Source: Entamoeba invadens IP1 (Eukaryota; Evosea; Mastigamoebida; Endamoebidae). From it: a stretch of DNA of 27,725 nucleotides. The DNA is taken from positions 9,850-37,574 of the forward strand of contig NW_004191816.1 in NCBI RefSeq assembly GCF_000330505.1, written 5' to 3'. Shown in pieces: positions 19,990-27,725 of this stretch. The notes under the pieces are model-generated. The model had not been told where the DNA came from, searched no databases, and saw only the letters and a list, made by a program, of their open reading frames with translations. The position numbers and the translations under genes are program-made. Numbering within the stretch: position 1 is the stretch's first letter; every line of letters begins with the position of its first letter.

Positions 19990-20383
19990 ATATTAATTAT
20001 AATTTTAAAGTTATTTTTAAACTATACTTTCACTTTCACACCCCGTGATGACGCAATTTTTAATTTTAACGTTTCGAATTTAAGCAACATTTTTGGGAAA
20101 GCGACCCAATGGAAAAATTCAAAAAACAATTTCAGGACAACAGTACACATCGATAAGTGACAACGAACTGTATTTTTCTAACAGACTATTTGTTATTCTT
20201 TGCTATAAAATAGCACCAAAAAACATAATGTTTACCATACCTTTTCTTGACGCTTTAAATTATGCTAACACAAGAGACATTGACATTTATTCACGTCTAG
20301 AAACAAAACAGTTTTTACATAAAACACATAGACAAACCATTACACAATTTTTATTATTTGATTTGCTTATTGTAGTTTATTAA
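19990..20383 (+). other. Coding-like remnant of unknown origin
   Basis: Two overlapping frames (to 20160 and 20093-20383) alternate in coding-like composition (TFTFTPRDDAIFNFNVSNL, then QQYTSISDNELYFSNRLF and NYANTRDIDIYSRLETKQF). They are less AT-rich than the flanks, and together they look like one frameshifted gene. There is no promoter box and no motif I can assign. A transposase or host-gene fragment is possible. Confidence 0.25.
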
Positions 20384-20705
20384 TTCAAGCACCAAAGGGT
20401 TGTGTGTTTTTTGAAACAATTTGGAAACGAATAACATTTTAAAAATAAAATGTTTTTATTTAAAATTTAGTCTTGCACGCCCTTTACCTATGAAAGAGAC
20501 GAAAATTATTAAATTGCACACCCCAGGCTATTCACTTTACTTTATTAATTATTGGTTATGAAAGTGTTAATAATTACACTTTTTGTTGTTATTACAACAA
20601 AACAAATACTATTTATATAAAACTTTTAAATATTAAAAAATGTGAAGATTTTTTAATATTATAATTTAATGTGTTTTTAACAAGTAAAAATAAATTAAAA
20701 ATAGC
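20384..20705. other. AT-rich spacer
   Basis: I see no gene. One less AT-rich patch at about 20468-20540 (GCACGCCCTTTACC, CACACCCCAGG) is unexplained. Confidence 0.4.
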
Positions 20706-21260
20706 TTAAAACAAGCAAACAAGTAAAAGAGCCAAGAAAGCAAATATTTCATAAGCTCCTTGAGAATAAGTGATATATTCGTCTCCAACCAAGTTACATT
20801 TGTTCAATTCAATTTTGTTTAAAGATTGACTGATTCCAGTACAATCTGAAGTAGTTAGATAATACGTTCTTGATATTATTCCATCTTTAATTTCGGATTT
20901 TGTTGAACCAACTATTTCCTTTTGACATTCTTTATATAGAGTTTCTAATGGATGACCACCTTTTTCTGAGATTTTGCAATTTTTCGCGTCCATGTAATCA
21001 TAGATGACGTACTTGTAAAGTGGCAAATCCTTTTCAAAGCGTGTTGTCGGACTTAATGATTTTTTCCCTTTGTCTACCCAATTACCACAAACATTTGATT
21101 CATAAGCTCGAATACCTTCACCATCTTCTTCTGCTTTTACATAAATACCAGATCCAATGTAATAACACTGTCCCAATCTCACAACGGTGGTTTGTGTACT
21201 ATCAGTTGAAACAGCATATTTGGCCGAATTTAAAGCGATAAAGAGCAAATATATGAACAT
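20706..21260 (-). CDS. Small secreted, probably GPI-anchored cysteine-containing protein
   Basis: The 184 aa protein starts with a typical signal peptide (MFIYLLFIALNSAKYAVS, residues 1-18). It ends with a hydrophobic tail right at the C-terminus (EIFAFLALLLVCLF) after a small-residue stretch (YSQGAY), the arrangement of a GPI-attachment signal or a single membrane anchor. The ectodomain has six cysteines (32, 58, 95, 112, 140, 155), enough for three disulfides, with motifs GQCYYIGSGIYVKAEEDG and TTSDCTGISQSL. The product is probably displayed on the cell surface. A GAACTT box lies 12 bases before the ATG, so expression from its own promoter is likely. I recognise no named family. The clean frame, signals and promoter box make it a convincing gene. 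Confidence 0.75.
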   Translation of the reverse strand: MFIYLLFIALNSAKYAVSTDSTQTTVVRLGQCYYIGSGIYVKAEEDGEGIRAYESNVCGNWVDKGKKSLSPTTRFEKDLPLYKYVIYDYMDAKNCKISEKGGHPLETLYKECQKEIVGSTKSEIKDGIISRTYYLTTSDCTGISQSLNKIELNKCNLVGDEYITYSQGAYEIFAFLALLLVCLF

Positions 21261-21272
21261 GAATAATTATTA

Positions 21273-21277
21273 AGTTC
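21273..21277 (-). promoter_or_regulatory. GAACT core promoter box
   Basis: On the minus strand ATTTGAACTTAATAATTATTC leads to the ATG at 21260. Box and spacing match the other genes. Confidence 0.5.
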
Positions 21278-22200
21278 AAATGTTAAAATAATAATTTTTT
21301 TGTTAAAAATTTTTTCAACCTCAAAAATTTTTGTCAATTTCTAAATGTTATTATATAATTTTTATTTAACTTTTGAGTGTCAAACAAAAAAATAATATAA
21401 TTTAAAATTAAAGTTGATAAATACATTTACTCTTTATCTAACCAAGTTAATAGATTTATTGTTTTTTGATAACAATATATCAAAAACAATTTCTTGTTTT
21501 CAAACAGAATGTTTCAAATTATTATGGATGCGCTAAATCTTTTAAAGCCACAAAATCGGGTCACAACTCCTAAATATTTTCCATTTTATAAATAAACAGA
21601 CAATCTCTTTTTTTGAACAAATAAATTGTTAACTTTATTATGGTAATTGTGATATATATATATATTATTAAAAAAAATATTTTTTAACAAATTTAGAAAA
21701 TAAAAACAATTATTTATTTAATAAATAATTCATAATTTAGTTTTTATTTTATTTGTTTGTTTATAATTTAAAATTGTTAAATTAATTAATATGAACATAT
21801 TATTATTTGATGATGTTTTTTATAGAATATGATATAACCAATCAAATCAATAAAAAATAACATGACCAACTCAAATATGAGTATTACAATTTTGAAAACC
21901 TTCATCACTTCTTTACTGGTATTATTTCTATGCATGTTGTAAACGAAAAAAAGACTGCTTATTGACATTTTGTTTTTTAAAACATAATTGTTTAACCTTT
22001 AACTGTCAAACTCAAAGATTTTGTGATCTGTTTAATTCATTTTTGATTCGTGAATGATTTATAAAGATGTTACCTAACTGAATTATAATATAAAGAAAAC
22101 TTTTTGTTGTCAATTACTTCAACGTTAAATCATAAGAAACTATGTATTTTTTCTTTTCAAAACTGATAACTTGTTGTGTATAAGTAATTTATTAATTATC
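21278..22200. other. Mostly gene-free AT-rich spacer
   Basis: A 60-codon minus-strand frame (21786-21968) has an ATG, a short polar start and a hydrophobic run (VFKIVILIFELVMLFFIDLIGYIIFY). It could encode a tiny membrane protein, but such runs arise easily in AT-rich DNA and no GAACT box is seen. Otherwise there are only a TA run (21652-21664) and AT-rich sequence. Confidence 0.35.
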
Positions 22201-22230
22201 AGTAGTTACTGTATTTACACAGTAACTACT
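22201..22230. repeat. Perfect 12-base stem hairpin
   Basis: AGTAGTTACTGT (22201-22212) and ACAGTAACTACT (22219-22230) are perfect reverse complements around a 6-base loop. The function is unknown. It could be a tiny foldback element or a structured RNA end. Confidence 0.6.
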
Positions 22231-22706
22231 AGTAATTTGTTTTGTGTTCCTCGTGATATACATTAAAATACTAACATCAAAGCAATGTTAGTAATCTTAT
22301 TTGATGTTTTGCATATAGAAAAATATACAATCAAAAGGTTTTTTATTTTTTATGTTAAATGAGTTCCATGTAAAAAAACATGTTTTTTCTTGTTGTTTTT
22401 TGGTTGATATTATAATTGTGAATCGATTTATTATTTTTTAAACTTTAAATTGAAAAAACAATTGTATTACTATAAGTTATTAACTTGAATAGAATTAACT
22501 ATTAAAGATTATTAAAAAAACAATGATATATTATATCACAACCGCCTCTTCAACACATAAAATCTAAAAAACATCTAAAACGATTCATATAATGTTATAG
22601 ACCACCATTTCAGATTAACAGATCAGTTTCAAGATTACAACATTTTTAAATACGACATCAAGATTATTTTAAAAATACAAAGTGGAATGAAACAATTTTT
22701 AATTAT
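22231..22706. other. AT-rich spacer
   Basis: I see no gene. There is a 16-base palindrome AAAAAACATGTTTTTT at 22373-22388. Confidence 0.45.
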
Positions 22707-22708
22707 TA

Positions 22709-22901
22709 GAGTCATTCTCTAAACGTTGTCCCTTTTGCAAAAAAAATACACAAAAAATTCTTTAAAAAAATGGGAATTAGGTAATAAATTTTAAAACTGT
22801 AAAAAAACTGAAACAATGATTGTCTGGCGTTTTGAAAAATTTCCAATATATTTCAGTTATTTATATCTAAAAACTGACGGACAACGTTAAGAAAATGACT
22901 C
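22709..22901. repeat. 193-base MITE with 23-base TIRs and TA flanks
   Basis: The left end (22709-22731) and the reverse complement of the right end (22879-22901) agree at 21 of 23 positions, starting GAGTCATT and ending AACGTTGTCC. TA directly flanks both ends (22707-22708, 22902-22903), the target-site duplication of Tc1/mariner elements. There is no coding capacity. It is therefore a non-autonomous mariner-type element. Its terminal sequence does not match the ends of the intact mariner at 25654-27217, so another transposase must have mobilised it. Confidence 0.75.
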
Positions 22902-22903
22902 TA

Positions 22904-23643
22904 CACATTTTTTTACAAAATAAAATTATAATTTTGTTTTATTCAAACTTTAACACTTTCAAAACAGAAACGTAATAATAATAAGTTTTTATTTTTTTCT
23001 TTTATTTAAACTCTTTATTTGCCTTTATACACAAAACAAATTTTTGAAATTATTTATTTATTTTTTTAATCAACTTAAAATTGAATTGTATATTTTATAG
23101 TCACACAAATAAACATGAATGAGTTTATTTGTGTTAAACAAGAGCAAAGCATTAGAAAGAAAGATGGGGTCTAATGATGGTTTGATATATTTGGTTGTTT
23201 TTATATAAAACGTATACTGTCATTTGATTATAAAGTAAATAGTGTTTTTAAAGTCGTTATTTATTAATGTGACTATTTGACGTTGTTAATTAAAAAGTGG
23301 ATTGACGATGTAGCGTTTTTAATTTTAATGTTGTAACACAATAAAGCGATATGAAATTTCATCCGAAAAATTATTTTTGATCAATCTTAGGTAATTGAGT
23401 TCTCATTTGTTAATTATTTTAAGTAAAATAAAACTGACTATTGGCCAGTTTGGGTTAGAAAGGGGGTTTGGAATAAAAAATAATAAAAAATGATTTGGAC
23501 AATTTCCTTTTTACTTATTTTTCTTCTTAAAAAAAAAGTTTTGGGTTGTGAAAGTGTTAAATTAGAATTGCCATCAAAAAGTTTATTTTAAATTTTCTGA
23601 AACAATTATTTAATAAAAATCAACAATTGTCTTTTTAACTTTG
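22904..23643. other. AT-rich spacer
   Basis: I see no gene in this stretch, which is AT-rich with poly(A/T) runs. Confidence 0.45.
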
Positions 23644-24238
23644 TTTTAAAGAGCCCCGTTTCTTTCATGGGTATAACAGTCATACCTCTGATTGATTCAT
23701 TTCAATGCCCGTTCCTCATTGTTAACAAGAAAAAGATCTCTTGTTGCTACCGTCATACCCCATACCAAAGTTTATCTTCTGTTACCACTTTATCAGTCTT
23801 TTTTGTGACTTTTTGACAATTGATAAAGAACTTTTAGTCTTTTTCCCTTTTATATGTAAACGCTTTTTCAAGCTCAGTTTCTTCTACTAAATCTACATCA
23901 GTCTTTTACGATAGATTCACCCAAATCAATTAATGTTGTCTAGGAACTTTTCTCCTCTTCAGTCCTTAGATATTTTTTTCCTCTTCTAAGTATTTGCTAC
24001 TTTCACCAAGATCTATACTCAAGTCTGTTTCAATAGAAATTACTTCTCTACCTTTATCACTCACGTATTCTTGACACCGTGCATTTCTTTACTCCTCGTG
24101 TGCCTCAGCCTCCACAAGGATACAGTATCACTCTCTCTCATTAAAATACCTTCCATTTTCAATGCTCATCCATTCAATAGGTGAGTTGTTACACACTCCT
24201 TAGCGATTTCCAACTTCCATAACCATCGTCATATTGTA
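23644..24238 (-). pseudogene. Decayed fragment of large-subunit (28S) rRNA
   Basis: On the minus strand several blocks match eukaryotic LSU rRNA in the right order. First is GATGGTTATGGAAGTTGGAA, then CGCTAAGGAGTGTGTAACA continuing into ACTCACC (24180-24205, a 26-base match to the universal sequence) and ATTGAAAATGGA. Next are AGATCTTGGTG (24004-24014), AGTAGCAAATA (23990-24000), GGAGAAAAGTTCC (23943-23955) and TCTTTTTCTTGTTAACA (about 23719-23735), followed by blocks resembling GGAATTGGTTTATCCGGAGATGGGG. The segment corresponds to the end of domain II and domain III. Conserved positions are substituted throughout and the flanks are ordinary AT-rich spacer, so this is a fossil of about 600 bases, not a working rRNA gene. 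The rRNA genes of Entamoeba are known to be carried on extrachromosomal circles, so a lone chromosomal fragment is unexpected. Confidence 0.8.
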
Positions 24239-24524
24239 AATATATATAAAAACATTTCAACCTTTAAACCAATAGTGTTTATTATTTTTTAGGGTTAAAA
24301 ACTTAACCCGGAATTATTTTATAAATTTTATAATAAATTATCTATTATTTTTAGGGTCAAAAAGCGGGAAAATTCAGCAAAACATTCCAAACATAAAAAG
24401 TAAAATATGGATTTAAATGTTTTTCTAGTTAAAATTCAAAAATAGCCTCAAATACTCCACATTTAGTATCAAAAACCTCCTTTTTATACCATTCTTTTAT
24501 TTTATAGGCTTACTTGACCGACTG
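24239..24524. other. AT-rich spacer between rRNA relic and MITE
   Basis: Faint similarity to the LSU sequence preceding the relic (GTTGATATAGACAGCAGG region) may extend to about 24265. I see nothing else. Confidence 0.35.
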
Positions 24525-24526
24525 TA

Positions 24527-24691
24527 CAGTAAAACCTTCCAAGAGTGGGAATGAATTTGAATTTCGTTCTCTCAAGAGCGGGCAATTTCAGCCAACAAAC
24601 CTTAATTAGCACTAACGAGAGAACTTTATTTTTAGTTTCAGTCTAAAAAATGCCCTATCTTCTGAGAACCCACTCTTTAACAATTTTACTG
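24527..24691. repeat. 165-base MITE with CAGTAAAA ends (pogo/Tc1-type)
   Basis: The left end CAGTAAAACCTTCCAAGAG (from 24527) pairs with the inverted right end ending TTTTACTG at 24691; both reach an AAGAGTGGG block 16-17 bases in. TA precedes the left CAGT (24525-24526), while the right flank is CA, probably a mutated TA. A further AAGAGCGGG block (24573-24581) repeats the terminal motif internally. TA+CAGT ends followed by an AAACC word are typical of pogo/Tigger and related elements, so a pogo-like transposase such as the ancestor of 9771-10909 could have mobilised it. A short (ATT)n run follows at 24704-24722. Confidence 0.6.
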
Positions 24692-24868
24692 CATGTTTTT
24701 TACATTATTATTATTATTATTATAAAAAATTGTAAAATTGAACTATAGATACATTTTTGTTATCTTTTAGCATTAAAGCCAGTTTGATACATAAATAAAT
24801 AAAAAATAAATATTTAAGAGATAAAGAATTTATAAAATGTAATTTAAAAACTGTTGTTTTCATAAGAA

Positions 24869-25054
24869 GTGTTATACCGTCGTCTATCACGTGACAAAAG
24901 TGTTATTTTTTCTGTTATTTGCCACGTCACCAAAGTGATCTTGAATTTGAGTACACTCGGTTTTTTTAAATCTAGCGGCGAGCTTAAAGCCGACTTTTGT
25001 GAAACAAAAAACTTTGAAATAGATAGTTATTTGAATCAACACTTGGCCAAGTAA
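24869..25054 (+). other. Coding-like stretch with CACGTSAC direct repeat
   Basis: A 61-codon frame without ATG has coding-like composition (STLGFFKSSGELKADFCETKNFEIDSYL). It also contains two 18-19 base direct repeats, CACGTGACAAAAGTGTTAT (24888-24906) and CACGTCACCAAAGTGATC (24923-24940). Bases 24989-24998 (GCCGACTTTT) recall the ends of the mariner element. It could be a gene fragment or part of a repeat. I do not recognise it. Confidence 0.25.
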
Positions 25055-25653
25055 TGGGAAAACAAGCCAATTCAATTCTTAATTATCGATTTATATTTTA
25101 TTATCGCTGTGATTGCCATAATTAACACAATAATTGTGACAAATGCAGCACTGTTTTACATATCAAACCGAGAGTTAAAAATAACATCTTAATAACACAA
25201 ATAACAATGAAATAACAGTCTATTAAATAATTGTATTTTTATGAATAATATGTAATAAAATAAACCTATTCAACTTAAAACAAAGTTAAAAAGCCAATAA
25301 CTTATAATTAACCCTTCCAATACCAGAAATATGCTTGTTATAACACGCATACAGATCAATATAAACTAAAATTTGTAAACTAAAAGTTATTCAAATTAAA
25401 CAATATTAAGTTTTAATATTGTAGTTTTCAGTTTATGTTTGATGTATCATTTATAAAATGAAAAAAGTTTCCACGTTTTATTTTTGTAGTTATATAAATT
25501 AAAAGTCTAACACAGTTGTGTTATACATATTAAACTGTATTTCAAAAGTAAGTACTACCGCTAAAAATTGAGAAACTATTATTAGCTGTTTTCCCGTTTT
25601 ATTGTTATTAAAGACTTTGTTTTATTATTTATCTTTTTAAAAAAAACAAAAAA
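25055..25653. other. AT-rich spacer
   Basis: I see no gene in this stretch, which is AT-rich. Confidence 0.45.
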
Positions 25654-27217
25654 CGGTACCGACTTTTTTGACCTAAAAAAACAAACAAATTATATTATTT
25701 TCGTAATTTTTCGGGCATTTGTCGAAACGTTGGGAAGTCTTTTGCAATTTTTCTAAGACGTTATTTCTTTTCGAGTCAAAATAATGAAAACAATTTGAAT
25801 ACATATAAAAAAACAAACAAACATCCTCTGAAGACGAACAAAGAAATGATAAAACAAGTTCAAAAAGAAAAAAATAAAAAAAATTGATAACGGATTAAAG
25901 CAAGTGTCCGATAAATTCGCCGTTGTTTTCCTTGCACAATTCAAACCTTTTTGGAATCGACATTATGTAGTTATCAATTGTCTCAAGAGGTATTGAATCC
26001 CAAGCCCTTTCAAGAGCCTCTTTGAGTTCTTCAATGTTCTCGAAGATTTCCTTTTCTTTTCTTACTAAGGTGTCCAAGTATTGCCATAAGTGTTCAATTG
26101 GGCTGAGGTCGGGGCTATTTGCAGGCCATTCTTTCAGTAGTCGAACCATGAGCTTCGGGTCCAAGCCTTCAAACCATTCAATTGTGTTTTTCGCTGTGTG
26201 GGGTCTTGCACCATCTTGTTGAAACACCATCCCGTGTTTGTACACCTTCTTCGCGTTTTCAAACACTCTTGATTCGGCCAACATTTTTTGATAGTTTACC
26301 GCGTTCAGTGTTCCGTCGACGAAAACGAGTTTTGACTTGAAATGACGCCCAATTGCTGCCCACACCATCACACCCCGATTGAACTTGGGAGTTGGCACAA
26401 ACGCCTCCTTATCAAGATCTCCACGTCTTCTCCAAACATATTTTCCGTCAGAGTATAAACAAAAACGACTCTCGTCGGAAATGAGAGTGTTTTTGGTCCA
26501 CGTCAAAATACGCTTTGCGTTTGCCAGCTGTTTCTTAACAAAAATAAGTCTTTTTGTTATGTGTAATGGTTTCAGAGCCGGCATTTTTTTCTGCTTTGCA
26601 AACACAAATTTGTTCTCTTTTCTAAGACGATAGACACTTGAAAGAGAAACTTTAACATCGTTGGAAACCATAAGACAAGAAGAAGATGGGTTAGTTAATG
26701 TTCGTGTGACAACACTTTGAGCAACATTAACACTGATGTTTTTTGGTCTTCCCATCTTCTTTGGCTTTGTCTCCTCTCCCCTTTTGATACTAGCTATTTT
26801 TGTTTTGGAAACTCCACAAAGCAGTTGGATCTCGCGATATGACAGTCCTCTTTCCAAAGCCATCTTGACCCTCTCATTCTTCCCTTCTTGCTCGCGTTCA
26901 TAACTTTTTCTTGGTTTAGACATGATTATTTAGTTTTTTTTTGTTATTCAAATTGTTTTGGGTTTCAAAATTAATGTTTCTAACTTTTCGGCAAAATCGA
27001 TTATTTTGTCAAGTCTTTTTTTCGTTGAAGAAAGTTATTTAGAAATTTGGAGGGAAAAATAATGCGAATATTTTGTTTGTTCGAGAAAAGATAAAAGTGG
27101 AAGACAGTTATTTGAAAAATAAGACGAAGAAAAATGAATAAAAAACAGAGGTAAAAGAAAAGAAAAAAATGGGTTGTTTATTTAGCAAATATTGGGGTAA
27201 TTTCGGTACCGACTTTT
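25654..27217 (-). mobile_element. Mariner-family DNA transposon, apparently complete
   Basis: The transposase gene lies between two copies of CGGTACCGACTTTT (25654-25667 and 27204-27217). Because CGGTACCG is palindromic, the blocks serve as short inverted termini (AAAA..CGGTACCGA read inward from each side), although the 14-base words are in direct orientation. The TA inside GGTACC may be the duplicated target, with inner ends CCGACTTTTTTGACC and CCGAAATTACCCC. Extent is about 1.56 kb, usual for the family. Exact boundaries are uncertain. Confidence 0.55.
25895..26923 (-). CDS. Mariner-family (Tc1/mariner/IS630) transposase, intact, 342 aa
   Basis: The enzyme would cut and paste its element at TA sites. 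Its N-terminal DNA-binding part has a helix-turn-helix (LSYREIQLLCGVSKTKIASIK, residues about 27-47), a GRPK hook (59-62) and a second helix-turn-helix (SNDVKVSLSSVYRLRKENK). The catalytic core shows ISDESRF (Asp150), VFQQDGARPHTA (Asp237) and WPANSPDLSPIEHLW (Glu277), with the YVWRRRGDLD and VMVWAAIGR blocks between. I count 39 residues between Asp237 and Glu277, against 34 in classical Tc1. The insertion is around LDPKLMVRLLK. The frame is uninterrupted and all catalytic residues are present, so the element could be active or recently active. The AAATAATCATG start context resembles the other genes here. The decayed copy at 12581-13461 is a distant relative. Confidence 0.9.
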   Translation of the reverse strand: MSKPRKSYEREQEGKNERVKMALERGLSYREIQLLCGVSKTKIASIKRGEETKPKKMGRPKNISVNVAQSVVTRTLTNPSSSCLMVSNDVKVSLSSVYRLRKENKFVFAKQKKMPALKPLHITKRLIFVKKQLANAKRILTWTKNTLISDESRFCLYSDGKYVWRRRGDLDKEAFVPTPKFNRGVMVWAAIGRHFKSKLVFVDGTLNAVNYQKMLAESRVFENAKKVYKHGMVFQQDGARPHTAKNTIEWFEGLDPKLMVRLLKEWPANSPDLSPIEHLWQYLDTLVRKEKEIFENIEELKEALERAWDSIPLETIDNYIMSIPKRFELCKENNGEFIGHLL

Positions 27218-27725
27218 GGAAAACAGTTTAGTTATACAATATATTTTATACTAATTTAGAGTAATGTATATAAAGGTTCTTTCTCTGAAATGTGAAAATG
27301 TAGTTATGTTATTCATATACATTTAATTTATTTTGTGTAATGAAAACGAATTTTTTAAAACGATAGTTAAGAAGAAAAATTTCGTAAAGATATCTCGTAT
27401 ACATATGATTCTCAACAAAAGTTCATAAAGTGAGAACGATAATAATCAGTGTGGTTGCACAACTAATATCATAATATTTAATTTTTTCTTACATATATTA
27501 AAATTCAATAAACTGTCAACTTTTTTACACGTTCGTTACAAAACATCAAAACATTCACAATAAAAACTAAATTAAAATAATTACTTTCGGATTTTTCAAA
27601 GTATGACGTATCCCTTGTTTTTCAACGAAAGAATTCTTAATGGAATTTTATTTGATACGTTATCTTATTTTAAAACTTTGTTTTCAGAAAGACTTATAAT
27701 GTATAGTTTATTATACTATACACAG
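27218..27725. other. AT-rich spacer to the window end
   Basis: I see no gene. A perfect 8-base stem TGTATAGT/ACTATACA (27700-27707, 27715-27722) lies at the very end and may continue outside the window. Confidence 0.45.

Noticed and set aside
21786..21968. 60 aa membrane-protein gene
   Set aside because: It is possible, but hydrophobic frames of this size arise easily in AT-rich DNA and no promoter box precedes it. It is mentioned within the spacer entry only.
25654..27217. 14-base target-site duplication around the mariner gene
   Set aside because: The family duplicates only TA. The repeated CGGTACCGACTTTT contains a palindrome and is better read as part of the element ends.
1..27725. CRISPR arrays, bacterial operons, ribosome binding sites, prophage genes
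   Set aside because: No regularly spaced repeats were seen, and the gene structure, promoters and transposons are those of a eukaryote.

Overview
The window looks like nuclear DNA of an Entamoeba species, most likely E. invadens or a close relative. This is inferred from several things: very high AT content with long gene-poor spacers; GAACT-type core promoter boxes a few bases upstream of start codons; one intron candidate of the short GTTTGT...TAG type; leucine-rich-repeat (BspA-like) proteins; and an abundance of Tc1/mariner, pogo and Mutator-like DNA transposons. No database search was possible. All family calls come from reading motifs.

Left part (1-4450). A roughly 408-base foldback element with mirrored CGACTTTT repeats is followed by a Mutator-like (MULE) transposase gene. 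That gene keeps its D, D, CxxH and E motifs but is split by a -1 frameshift in an A7 run. Next come two broken, tandem, partly overlapping relics of a conserved actin gene. A small inverted-repeat element lies at about 4.3 kb.

Middle (4450-13500). A minus-strand leucine-rich-repeat gene (4869-7378) is interrupted by four -1 frameshifts in short A/T runs and one in-frame stop. Its N-terminal peptide (GAGFSPGLAFF), with the GAAC box in front of it, recurs at 12436 (MGASFSPGVAFF). Together these define a small gene family with a conserved start. Between them lie a 236-base MITE (8666-8901; a second copy is at 16664), a decayed pogo/Tigger-like transposase (9771-10909) and an unrecognised ORF. 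The second family member runs directly into a decayed mariner transposase, which is interrupted by a 100-N assembly gap.

Right part (13500-27725). Three host genes look intact. One is an unrecognised 375-408 aa protein (15188) with a likely 3' terminal intron. One is a 475 aa leucine-rich-repeat protein (17723-19150). One is a small secreted, probably GPI-anchored, six-cysteine protein (20706-21260, minus strand). After them come two MITEs (22709-22901 with TA flanks, 24527-24691 with CAGT ends) flanking a roughly 600-base, strongly decayed fragment of large-subunit ribosomal RNA on the minus strand. The window closes with an intact mariner-family transposase gene (25895-26923, minus strand) between two copies of a CGGTACCGACTTTT block.

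The genes do not form an operon or pathway. The window is a gene-poor stretch shaped by DNA transposons. It holds dispersed surface or LRR-type host genes and fossils of highly expressed conserved genes (actin, LSU rRNA). Nothing here clearly amounts to a new biological system. The items most worth a second look are the rRNA fossil, the conserved GA-FSPG N-terminal peptide, the mirrored foldback element, and the long D-to-E spacing of the intact transposase.
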